Source of the DNA: Chitinophagaceae bacterium
GTDB lineage: Bacteria; Bacteroidota; Bacteroidia; Chitinophagales; Chitinophagaceae
Direction of reading: 5' to 3'
DNA length: 5,280 nucleotides
Assembly (NCBI GenBank): GCA_020846105.1
Contig: JADLEN010000137.1
Location: 1-5,280, forward strand
How positions within the stretch are numbered: position 1 is the first letter of the stretch; each line of letters opens with the position of its first letter. The notes under the pieces are model-generated. The model had not been told where the DNA came from. It searched no databases and worked only from the letters and a program-made list of their open reading frames with translations. The translations under genes and the position numbers were made by a program. This document shows positions 1 through 5,280 of this stretch, one piece after another.

Positions 1-858
1 AAACAAATGACCTAAAGAAGATAACAATTTATTGCTAGCAAAAATTAACGGTGAGAATACGTCCAAATTCTGCAAGTCAAAAGGAAGGCCAAAAAAATAA
101 CGCGCCAATTGAGCTATAGTAAGTAAAAAAGCAACTAACCCTACACCTAAATATGGAGAGTATTTTTTACTCAAGAAAATACTCAAAAACTGAAATGCCA
201 AAATAGTACTAATAAGCGCAAGCCCCACCAATAATCGCAACCAAATATTAGGTTTGAAGGGGCCTAGCTCGGCATCCAATATGCGCAAATAAAACTGTGC
301 GTTACCATTTTCATCTTTTATCAAAGTAGCATTCGCCAGCTGCTCAAGTGAAACGAGTGAGGTTTTCGGGATTAGATCTGATGCTACAAAATGTGATTTT
401 AAATACTCATTTTGAATATCGTAGTGTATAAAAACGGGGATTATAAAATTTATTCTTTTGCCAGGGTGGGCAGCGTTGCCAATACTCTTATATACAAATA
501 CCTTTCCATCCTCTTTAAAGGTTTTCCATTTCGAAGAAAAACTATGCTCTTCGATAGGAAAATTGTTTTGGTTCCAATAAGCAAGCTCACCATTTTTATA
601 ATATTGAATAATAAAATCCTTAGCTGCTAATTCATGTACCTGTTTTACAGTTATACTGTCATTCCAAATATTATTCAGCGTTTTTTTATCTGCAATTAGC
701 TTGGCTATTTGTTGTTGCTGCTGTACAATATCTTGCTGCACTAGCTGCACCAAATTTGATGGAGTATTGTTTTTTTGGCTTTGTAAATAATAAAAAAAAG
801 AAGTTGTCCAGAGGACTATACTTACAACAGAAAGAAAAAAGTATTTTCTATTATTCAT
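1..858 (-). CDS. Membrane sensor protein, probable N-terminal half of a histidine kinase (3' end outside window)
   Basis: An uninterrupted frame of 286 codons starts at the ATG at 858-856 and runs off the left edge without a stop. Residues 4-26 form a hydrophobic segment after a basic start (MNNRKYFFLS), a membrane anchor or uncleaved signal. Residues 27-204 are hydrophilic and probably periplasmic; they open with a Gln-rich stretch at 38-56 (QLVQQDIVQQQQQ), likely a short coiled coil. Two more hydrophobic segments lie at about 206-229 and 236-258. The following motif, FGLPFDLQNLDVFSP then FASNKLLSSLGHLF, resembles the membrane part of large Bacteroidota sensor kinases, where HAMP and HisKA/HATPase domains follow. 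No kinase domain is visible here, so the kinase call is inference. The ATG lies 6 bases after the mazG stop, which suggests cotranscription and perhaps translational coupling. The existence of the gene is well supported; its function is only moderately so. Confidence 0.75.
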   Translation of the reverse strand, partial: MNNRKYFFLSVVSIVLWTTSFFYYLQSQKNNTPSNLVQLVQQDIVQQQQQIAKLIADKKTLNNIWNDSITVKQVHELAAKDFIIQYYKNGELAYWNQNNFPIEEHSFSSKWKTFKEDGKVFVYKSIGNAAHPGKRINFIIPVFIHYDIQNEYLKSHFVASDLIPKTSLVSLEQLANATLIKDENGNAQFYLRILDAELGPFKPNIWLRLLVGLALISTILAFQFLSIFLSKKYSPYLGVGLVAFLLTIAQLARYFFGLPFDLQNLDVFSPLIFASNKLLSSLGHLF

Positions 859-864
859 CAGTCG

Positions 865-1629
865 TTACTTTTCGGTAGATTTAGCTTCATTCCAAATAGC
901 ATCCATCTCTTGCAAACTCATTGCATCTATACTTGTATTATGTGCAATTGCCCATTGCTCGATATACTGAAAACGGCGAATAAATTTTCTATTTGTACGT
1001 TCAAGTACTTGCTCAGGATCTACCTTGGCAAATCTTGAATAATTAATCAATGCAAAAAACATGTCGCCCATTTCCTCCTCCACATGTGCTTGATTGCCAG
1101 ATGCCATCGCCTCATCTAGCTCATTCCATTCTTCTACTACTTTTGCCTTCACATCTTGTATGTTATCCCACTCAAAACCTACTTGTTTCGATTTTTCTTG
1201 GATACGCAGTGCTTTTATCATTGCAGGCATAGCATTGGGCACACCAGACAATACAGACTTCTTGCCTTCTTTCAATTTTATTTGCTCCCAATTGCGTTTC
1301 ACCTCCTCTTCATCATTTACATGCACGTGCTCATAAATGTGTGGGTGCCTTGCTACCAGCTTGTTACAGACGGTTTCTATCACATCGCCAAAAGCAAACT
1401 CACCTTGCTCATCGGCTATTTTACTGTAAAACAATAGATGCAAAAGCAGGTCGCCAAGTTCTTCTTTTATATTTACCCAATCCTCTTGCTCCAATGCATC
1501 GGTAAGTTCATACAACTCTTCTATTGTTTGTGGCCTCAGACTTTGAAGGGTTTGCTTTTTGTCCCAAGGGCATTGGGCGCGCAATTGGTTGAGAATAGAG
1601 ATGAGACGATGAATAGATTGTGCGTACAA
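865..1629 (-). CDS. mazG: Nucleoside triphosphate pyrophosphohydrolase MazG
   Basis: MazG hydrolyses (d)NTPs to the monophosphate and pyrophosphate in the cytoplasm, clearing aberrant nucleotides; in E. coli it also affects ppGpp levels. The protein has 254 residues, near the usual 260, and shows both tandem MazG domains. Domain 1 has CPWD (20-23), the metal-binding EExxE at 37-41 (EELYE) and ExxD at 57-60, then RHPHIYEH (94-101). Domain 2 has GFEWD (151-155), EEWNE (166-170), E186xxD189 and NRKFIRRF (213-220). All acidic metal ligands are present, so the enzyme should be active. There is no ATG start: the frame opens with TTG at 1629-1627, about 7 residues before the conserved RLISILNQLR helix, and an in-frame stop lies upstream at 1659-1657. 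It sits 91 bases after the smr stop and 6 bases before the next gene. No strong ribosome binding site or promoter is visible in the 91-base gap. Confidence 0.95.
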   Translation of the reverse strand: MYAQSIHRLISILNQLRAQCPWDKKQTLQSLRPQTIEELYELTDALEQEDWVNIKEELGDLLLHLLFYSKIADEQGEFAFGDVIETVCNKLVARHPHIYEHVHVNDEEEVKRNWEQIKLKEGKKSVLSGVPNAMPAMIKALRIQEKSKQVGFEWDNIQDVKAKVVEEWNELDEAMASGNQAHVEEEMGDMFFALINYSRFAKVDPEQVLERTNRKFIRRFQYIEQWAIAHNTSIDAMSLQEMDAIWNEAKSTEK

Positions 1630-1720
1630 GGTAATGGTTTGTAAATTAAAAATTATTTAGTTTCGGTATGCAAGTTAATAGAAAAAGAGTAGCATTAAAA
1701 GTGATGGGTACATTTAAGGC

Positions 1721-2722
1721 TCAATAATTAAAACATGCAATTGTAGCGCCAAAACCATAGCCTGCTTGCCAGCCCGACTCTATATTATGCACAAACTCAT
1801 TGCTTTTCAAAATTTTGATTACCTCATTGCGCAACACACCTTTGCCTATACCGTGCACAATCACCATTTTGTCTTGCTGATTCGATATTGCTAATTGCAA
1901 ATATTTATTCAAGGTGGCTATTTGTATTTGTAAAATCTCAGCATTAGTCAGCCCTTTTGCGTCTGGCAATAAAGCCTCAAAATGCAAGTCCACCTCATAC
2001 TTAGGAATGTCTTTTATTGATGTGATCTTTTGTTTCGTTTTGGGCACAATGGCTTCTATTTTTACAAACTCCTTTTCTTTAGGTTTCAAAGAAAATTCTT
2101 GCAAAAGCGTGTATTGAAATGTAGGCAAATTTTGCTGTTGTAATGCGGTGATGTGCGCAAACAACTTGGCCGATTTTATTTTCAGTAAATCCTTATGCTG
2201 CGTATATTGGCTACTCAATAGTTCTGAAAGCTCCCACTCAAAACGTGGAATATCTTGCATCAGCTCCCAATCTAGATGGTGCAAATAAATATCGCTAAAC
2301 GGCTGCATATTTGCCTGATGCGTAAATATAATTGCATCATTTACACGCACACCATATTTTAGCAATACCGTAAAATGCGAATGATTAACTGCGAAAATTT
2401 TCACTTTTGTCACACGCTCCTCCATATCCACGTTTGCAAATACGGGCATAAACAACAGGTGAATACCTGTTGCTAATTTAGGCTTTGCAAAGTCTAGTTT
2501 TTCTAGGGGTATTTGTTCTTTTAGTTTTTTCTCTTTTTGCTGGTTTTCTTTATTCTTTTCCGTAAACCATTTAAAATAGGGATGATCAATCTCGTCAATG
2601 TGTATAGGAAATACTGTTTTGCCCACCCGCACCGATACCATTTTATTATCAATAATCGTTACCACAAAGCCTTCTTCGCCTGTACGTTTTATCAACATTT
2701 TATCGCCTTCACTAAATTTCAT
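1721..2722 (-). CDS. DUF2027-like, Smr-domain protein
   Basis: A 333-residue cytoplasmic protein. Residues 1-50 form a small beta-rich domain (KFSEGDKMLIKRTGEEGFVV, then VRVGKTVFPIHIDEID) resembling a Tudor/SH3-like barrel. A charged Lys/Glu linker follows at 53-75, then a beta-rich middle region (about 85-220) like the DUF2027 architecture of Bacteroidota. Residues 240-333 are a Smr domain with the two hallmark motifs, VDLH (244-247) and HGIGKGVLR (290-298), and the closing GYGFGATI. Smr domains in the MutS2 and SMR families bind or nick nucleic acids, DNA or RNA; the substrate here is unknown. There are no MutS ATPase domains, so this is a stand-alone Smr protein, not MutS2. I chose the ATG at 2722; a GTG two codons upstream (2728) is possible but overlaps the predicted -7 box. 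It is divergent from the Sua5 gene and first of three same-strand genes. Confidence 0.88.
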   Translation of the reverse strand: MKFSEGDKMLIKRTGEEGFVVTIIDNKMVSVRVGKTVFPIHIDEIDHPYFKWFTEKNKENQQKEKKLKEQIPLEKLDFAKPKLATGIHLLFMPVFANVDMEERVTKVKIFAVNHSHFTVLLKYGVRVNDAIIFTHQANMQPFSDIYLHHLDWELMQDIPRFEWELSELLSSQYTQHKDLLKIKSAKLFAHITALQQQNLPTFQYTLLQEFSLKPKEKEFVKIEAIVPKTKQKITSIKDIPKYEVDLHFEALLPDAKGLTNAEILQIQIATLNKYLQLAISNQQDKMVIVHGIGKGVLRNEVIKILKSNEFVHNIESGWQAGYGFGATIACFNY

Positions 2723-2727
2723 AAACA

Positions 2728-2735
2728 CAAAAATA
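2728..2735 (-). promoter_or_regulatory. Candidate -7 promoter box for the smr-mazG cluster
   Basis: Read on the minus strand this is TATTTTTG, an exact match to the Bacteroidota -7 consensus TAnnTTTG. A partial -33 element, TTTC instead of TTTG, lies 20 bases upstream at 2759-2756. The box ends 5 bases before the ATG at 2722, so the mRNA would start at or next to the start codon and be leaderless or nearly so. If it is the promoter, the GTG at 2728 cannot be the start. The region is T-rich, so a chance match is possible. Confidence 0.4.
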
Positions 2736-2771
2736 AGCCCTAAAAGCCTAGCTTGGAAAGATTATTAGCAA

Positions 2772-2795
2772 TATGGCAATAGCTATTGTGCCATA
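2772..2795. repeat. Imperfect palindrome, candidate operator
   Basis: The arms are TATGGCAATAG (2772-2782) and CTATTG-CCATA (2783-2795). They are complementary over 11 bp apart from a two-base TG bulge at 2789-2790. The core CAATAGCTATTG is a perfect 12-bp palindrome with no loop, which suits a dimeric DNA-binding protein better than an RNA hairpin. It lies just upstream of the partial -33 element of the smr promoter and about 80 bp upstream of the Sua5 -7 box. Confidence 0.45.
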
Positions 2796-2812
2796 ATCAT
2801 TATAGTATCAGA

Positions 2813-2830
2813 GCATTTTTATAAAAACGC
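2813..2830. repeat. AT-rich imperfect palindrome
   Basis: The sequence GCATTTTTATAAAAACGC contains the perfect 12-bp palindrome TTTTTATAAAAA (2816-2827), flanked by pairing GC/GC bases with one A-C mismatch. It lies about 45 bp upstream of the Sua5 -7 box. It could act as an UP-like A/T tract, a protein site or simply easily melted DNA. In a genome this AT-rich it may be chance. Confidence 0.3.
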
Positions 2831-2857
2831 ATTGAATAGTAAATTTTGACAGCAGCT

Positions 2858-2877
2858 TAATTGCCATTGAGCAATTA
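2858..2877. repeat. Inverted repeat abutting the Sua5 -7 box
   Basis: Perfect 7-bp arms, TAATTGC (2858-2864) and GCAATTA (2871-2877), surround a 6-base spacer, CATTGA. The right arm shares its last two bases with the predicted -7 box at 2876-2883. A protein bound here would overlap the space occupied by RNA polymerase, so a repressor site is a reasonable guess. No known regulator motif is recognised. Confidence 0.4.
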
Positions 2878-2883
2878 TCTTTG
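2876..2883 (+). promoter_or_regulatory. Candidate -7 promoter box for the Sua5 gene
   Basis: TATCTTTG matches TAnnTTTG exactly and is followed by CAACAAG and the ATG at 2891, an arrangement common upstream of Bacteroidota genes. The predicted transcript would start at or just before the ATG. No well-spaced -33 TTTG is present: TTTTG at 2844-2848 is 27 bases upstream and TTGACA at 2846-2851 is 24 bases upstream, both farther than the usual 19-21. The box supports the ATG at 2891 over the in-frame TTG at 2861, which would lie upstream of the transcript start. Confidence 0.5.
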
Positions 2884-2890
2884 CAACAAG

Positions 2891-3874
2891 ATGAACACCA
2901 TTATTGGCAATGATATAAATACCGCAGCAGATCTTTTGTCGCAAGGGCAATTAGTAGCCATACCTACCGAAACCGTTTATGGGCTTGCCGCCAATGCCCT
3001 AAACCCCACTGCAGTTTTACGTATTTTCGAAGCCAAGCAACGCCCACATTTCAACCCGCTAATTGTACATTGCTGCAGTTGGGAGGCAGCTTTGAAATAT
3101 GTAAGCGATGTACCCGATATTGCACACAAATTGGCAATGTATTTTGTACCCGGTGCACTTACTTTTTTATTGCCAAAAAAAGAAATTATTCCAGATGTAG
3201 TAACTGCAGGTAGTGCACTTATTGCCATCCGCATACCCAACCACCCAACTGCGCTTAGCTTATTAAAGCAGTTACCTTTTCCTTTGGCAGCACCAAGTGC
3301 CAATGAGTTTGGTTATATAAGCCCTACAAGTGCCGCACATGTTTTGGACAGCCTTGGGGGCAAAATACCTTACATTCTTGATGGGGGCCATACCGATATT
3401 GGATTAGAAAGCACCATAATTGGATTTGACCTTGAAGACAATGTTATAGTACATCGGGTAGGTGGCATAGCCATAGAAGCTATAGAAAATATAATTGGCA
3501 AGCCTATACTTTGGGCTACTAATAAAGACCTTGCCAAACCCCAAACTTCGGGACAATTGCTATCACATTATGCGCCCAATACCAACCTAATTATTGGCGA
3601 TGTTCAAGAATTGCATAAGCAATATCAAGGTCAAAAGCTTGGGCTTATAAGCCTTTCCAATAGTTATGACAATTTAGATTTTGACCAACGCTTTTTACTT
3701 TCACCTTCTGGCAACCTTGCCGAAGCGGCACAAAACCTTTTTTCATTTCTCCGCCAAATAGATAAGTTTCAATTAGACCTGATACTTGTAGAAGCCTTAC
3801 CCAACGTAGGTCTTGGACGCGCCATCAATGATAGACTGCACCGAGCACAATCTATTTTTAAGACCAATAATTAA
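2891..3874 (+). CDS. L-threonylcarbamoyladenylate synthase, Sua5 type
   Basis: This enzyme makes threonylcarbamoyl-AMP from threonine, bicarbonate and ATP. TsaD and partners then transfer the threonylcarbamoyl group to A37 of ANN-decoding tRNAs, giving t6A. The protein has 327 residues. The YrdC/TsaC catalytic domain spans about 5-200: PTETVYGLAANAL (25-37), KQRPHFNPLIVH (49-60), PGALTFLLPK (87-96), IRIPNHP (113-119), APSANEFGYISPTSAAHV (134-151) and ESTII (173-177). A linker with SGQLLSHYAP (220-229) leads to a C-terminal Sua5 domain ending in GLGRAINDRLHRAQ (307-320). The extra domain makes it Sua5 rather than the short TsaC. One deviation is RVGGI (189-193), where RPG is more usual. I chose the ATG at 2891; starting at TTG 2861 would add ten unconserved residues. 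It is monocistronic here: the next gene is convergent, 5 bp past its stop. Confidence 0.95.
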   Translation: MNTIIGNDINTAADLLSQGQLVAIPTETVYGLAANALNPTAVLRIFEAKQRPHFNPLIVHCCSWEAALKYVSDVPDIAHKLAMYFVPGALTFLLPKKEIIPDVVTAGSALIAIRIPNHPTALSLLKQLPFPLAAPSANEFGYISPTSAAHVLDSLGGKIPYILDGGHTDIGLESTIIGFDLEDNVIVHRVGGIAIEAIENIIGKPILWATNKDLAKPQTSGQLLSHYAPNTNLIIGDVQELHKQYQGQKLGLISLSNSYDNLDFDQRFLLSPSGNLAEAAQNLFSFLRQIDKFQLDLILVEALPNVGLGRAINDRLHRAQSIFKTNN

Positions 3875-3879
3875 TTTCC

Positions 3880-5280
3880 TTAACGAACAATCATTAGCTT
3901 TTGCTGGCTACGCCCTTGTGGTGTTATGATGGTAGCAATATAGATGCCATTGGGCAAAAAAGCAGGAATTACAATTTGATTGTTTACAATTTTTTCTTGC
4001 AGCAATCGTTGCCCATATAGGTTTTGTAATTCTAGCTCATCGCCAGGTATTGTACCATAAATATTAAGGTAATTATTTGCTGGATTTGGGCTCAATACAA
4101 TATGACGCATGTGTTGTTCGGAAATGCTATTGGGCAATAAAGTGATGGTTTTACAAAAGGTATCTTTACACACCATACCCGTACTACGATAGGCCCACAC
4201 ATACAAACATGCAGTATAGGCTCCCGCTGTGGTATAACTATGTTTTGGGTGTTGCATGCTCGACGTATCGGCCAGGCCAGATGCCGGATCGCCAAATTTC
4301 CAAAGCCATACCAAAGAATCTTGTGCATTTTTCAAAGTACTATCCTTAAAAAAAACATCGTAGGCCTTACCCAAAGAGTCCTTGAATAGTACCTTGACAA
4401 TGCCACAAGGGAGCACATTGTCCATCAAGGCTATGTCGCTCACAAGTACCGCGCCACTATCGGCTGCGTTATACCTAAATCGGATGTATTTTATCTTCGT
4501 CTGGTCTATTCCCACAAAGTCTATCAAGGGTATTTTTACGGTATTAAATACAGTCTTGGGCAGAATATTGGTTCGCGTTCCAGGCTGGAAAAACAAAGCG
4601 CCACTGTATTCACTTACTTTTTTCGTTGCAATTTTTCCTGTTGCATCTTCTAGTTCCACAGTATAATCCAAATCTGCGCCAGAAGGCTTTGTGTCTTTAT
4701 AATTTTGCGCCACCCGAAAACTCAAGCTTTTGAACATTGTTGTGTTTTGGTCGGCCACAGGTATTTCGTTTTGATAATACGCATTGGTGTCGCGCCAGCG
4801 CATAGACATCTGAGCCAGCCCTTTTAGCGAAGAGGTGCCACGGTGTGGTTCTTTGGCTTGTGCAGTGCTTATCCCACACAGCGGTACCGTCAATCCGCCA
4901 CCACATATCAGCGAGCTTGTAAGGCCACTTTGCACTACTGCTCCTGCAATAGTATTAGTGGTGATATTGGTAGCAGTATCTATCCTATTGATATCCTTTC
5001 TTTGGCCAATGCCCGGATGATATGAAACATAAACCTGAGTAGTATCTAGGCGAGAAGATGTTGGCGGATAGATATCTTCGACACGCAATAGGGGTGCAAA
5101 GCTGGTATCGCCACCTACATGCATTCGGAAAAAAGCGGCACCATATGCATTAAAGGCGGCTTTTTGTACACCTGTATCCAAGCGGCCATTGCCAGCAACG
5201 CTTGCCCCACAAAAAGGGTCGGTATTGGTAGCACCCCAATCGTCCGAGGTACCTGCGATATATGAGCCAGGTGTCCATAC
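3880..5280 (-). CDS. Secreted multidomain protein with PKD-like and type IX sorting domains (5' end outside window)
   Basis: The frame is open from the right edge to the TAA at 3882-3880, giving 466 visible C-terminal residues. A TTG at 5181 is internal, because coding continues upstream of it. Residues 1-110 (VWTPGSYIAGTSDDWG, GRLDTGVQKAAF, AAFFRMHVGGDTSFAPLL) resemble the tail of secreted alpha/beta hydrolases, where a catalytic-His segment would lie just beyond the edge; this is inference. Residues 183-288 look like a beta-sandwich, carbohydrate-binding-like region (FKSLSFRVA, TVKIPLIDFVG, IKYIRFRYN, VSDIAL). Residues about 292-383 are PKD-like, with VWLWKFGDP and HSYTTAGAYTACLYVW. Residues 396-466 are a Por/type IX C-terminal sorting domain (LSPNPANNYLNIYG, NGIYIATIITPQG, QQKLMIVR). 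The protein should cross the inner membrane by an N-terminal signal not seen here, then pass the outer membrane by T9SS. Eight Cys suggest disulfides. The substrate is unknown. Confidence 0.85.
   Translation of the reverse strand, partial: VWTPGSYIAGTSDDWGATNTDPFCGASVAGNGRLDTGVQKAAFNAYGAAFFRMHVGGDTSFAPLLRVEDIYPPTSSRLDTTQVYVSYHPGIGQRKDINRIDTATNITTNTIAGAVVQSGLTSSLICGGGLTVPLCGISTAQAKEPHRGTSSLKGLAQMSMRWRDTNAYYQNEIPVADQNTTMFKSLSFRVAQNYKDTKPSGADLDYTVELEDATGKIATKKVSEYSGALFFQPGTRTNILPKTVFNTVKIPLIDFVGIDQTKIKYIRFRYNAADSGAVLVSDIALMDNVLPCGIVKVLFKDSLGKAYDVFFKDSTLKNAQDSLVWLWKFGDPASGLADTSSMQHPKHSYTTAGAYTACLYVWAYRSTGMVCKDTFCKTITLLPNSISEQHMRHIVLSPNPANNYLNIYGTIPGDELELQNLYGQRLLQEKIVNNQIVIPAFLPNGIYIATIITPQGRSQQKLMIVR
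3883..4095 (-). other. Type IX secretion C-terminal sorting domain
   Basis: These are the last 71 residues of the secreted protein. They show the type A pattern in order: LSPNPANN, then a hydrophobic strand, LELQNLYGQRLLQ, then LPNGIYIATI, and a final basic strand, QQKLMIVR. In Bacteroidota this domain directs the folded protein through the T9SS translocon and is usually removed or attached to surface lipopolysaccharide. Its presence implies that the genome encodes a T9SS. Confidence 0.85.

Larger units (their letters stand above)
2723..2890. other. Divergent intergenic regulatory region
   Basis: This 168-bp gap separates the start codons of the leftward Smr gene and the rightward Sua5 gene. 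It is AT-rich and has no convincing small ORF. It holds one exact Bacteroidota -7 box per strand, each close to its start codon, and three inverted repeats (2772-2795, 2813-2830, 2858-2877), listed separately. No rho-independent terminator or riboswitch-like structure is evident. Both transcripts would begin very close to their start codons, so control by leader RNA is unlikely and control by a DNA-binding protein is more plausible. Confidence 0.7.

Noticed and set aside
412..630. 72-codon plus-strand ORF
   Set aside because: It lies wholly antisense to the left-edge membrane protein frame, which has a better start, coherent membrane segments and spacing to mazG.
711..748. CTG/GTT-rich microsatellite-like stretch
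   Set aside because: It simply encodes the Gln-rich segment of the membrane protein; the repeat is too irregular to be a slippage tract.
1050..1644. Several short plus-strand ORFs across mazG
   Set aside because: All are antisense shadows of a clearly conserved MazG; none shows a recognisable domain.
1630..1720. Possible promoter or terminator between smr and mazG
   Set aside because: No exact TAnnTTTG box (TAACTTGC is only a partial match) and no hairpin with a T-run was found in the 91 bases.
2861..2890. TTG at 2861 as the start of the Sua5 protein
   Set aside because: The ten extra residues are not family-like, and the region holds the inverted repeat and the -7 box; the ATG at 2891 fits better.
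2977..3303. 108-codon minus-strand ORF opposite Sua5
   Set aside because: It is antisense to the most conserved part of the Sua5 catalytic domain and has no family resemblance.
3642..3653. Perfect palindrome GGCTTATAAGCC in the Sua5 gene
   Set aside because: It is short and inside coding sequence with no T-tract or promoter context; most likely chance.
4092..5025. Short ORFs on both strands within the secreted-protein gene
   Set aside because: They overlap a continuous frame carrying PKD and sorting-domain motifs and have no support of their own.
5179..5181. TTG at 5181 as the start of the secreted protein
   Set aside because: The same frame continues open for 33 more codons to the edge with coherent protein sequence, and a T9SS cargo needs an N-terminal signal peptide that is absent here.

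Overview
This window looks like ordinary chromosome from an AT-rich member of the Bacteroidota, possibly a Chitinophagia/Sphingobacteriia-type organism (the rank below phylum is a guess). Three things point there. The rightmost protein ends in a type IX secretion (Por) sorting domain. The Smr protein has the N-terminal layout typical of Bacteroidota. The divergent intergenic region carries exact TAnnTTTG promoter boxes, the -7 element of this phylum.

Layout, left to right. (1) 1-858, minus strand: a membrane protein open to the left window edge, probably the N-terminal sensor half of a large histidine kinase. (2) 865-1629, minus: MazG, a two-domain nucleoside triphosphate pyrophosphohydrolase with a TTG start; only 6 bases separate its stop from the start of the membrane protein. 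(3) 1721-2722, minus: a DUF2027-like/Smr-domain protein. These three genes run in the same direction and may form one transcript, smr -> mazG -> kinase-like gene. (4) 2723-2890: a 168-bp divergent regulatory region with a -7 box on each strand and three inverted repeats. (5) 2891-3874, plus: Sua5-type threonylcarbamoyl-AMP synthase for tRNA t6A37. (6) 3880-5280, minus: the C-terminal 466 residues of a secreted multidomain protein open to the right edge. It has a possible alpha/beta-hydrolase tail, a beta-sandwich-like region, a PKD-like domain and a type IX sorting domain.

The inner genes are housekeeping functions: MazG in nucleotide-pool clean-up, Sua5 in tRNA modification and the Smr protein probably in nucleic-acid handling. 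The two edge genes face the environment, one as a probable sensor and one as a secreted protein. No pathway obviously links them. I see no rRNA, tRNA, CRISPR array, insertion sequence or phage gene, and no convincing undescribed system. The most useful points are the two edge-truncated genes, the start-site corrections and the palindrome-rich divergent promoter region.
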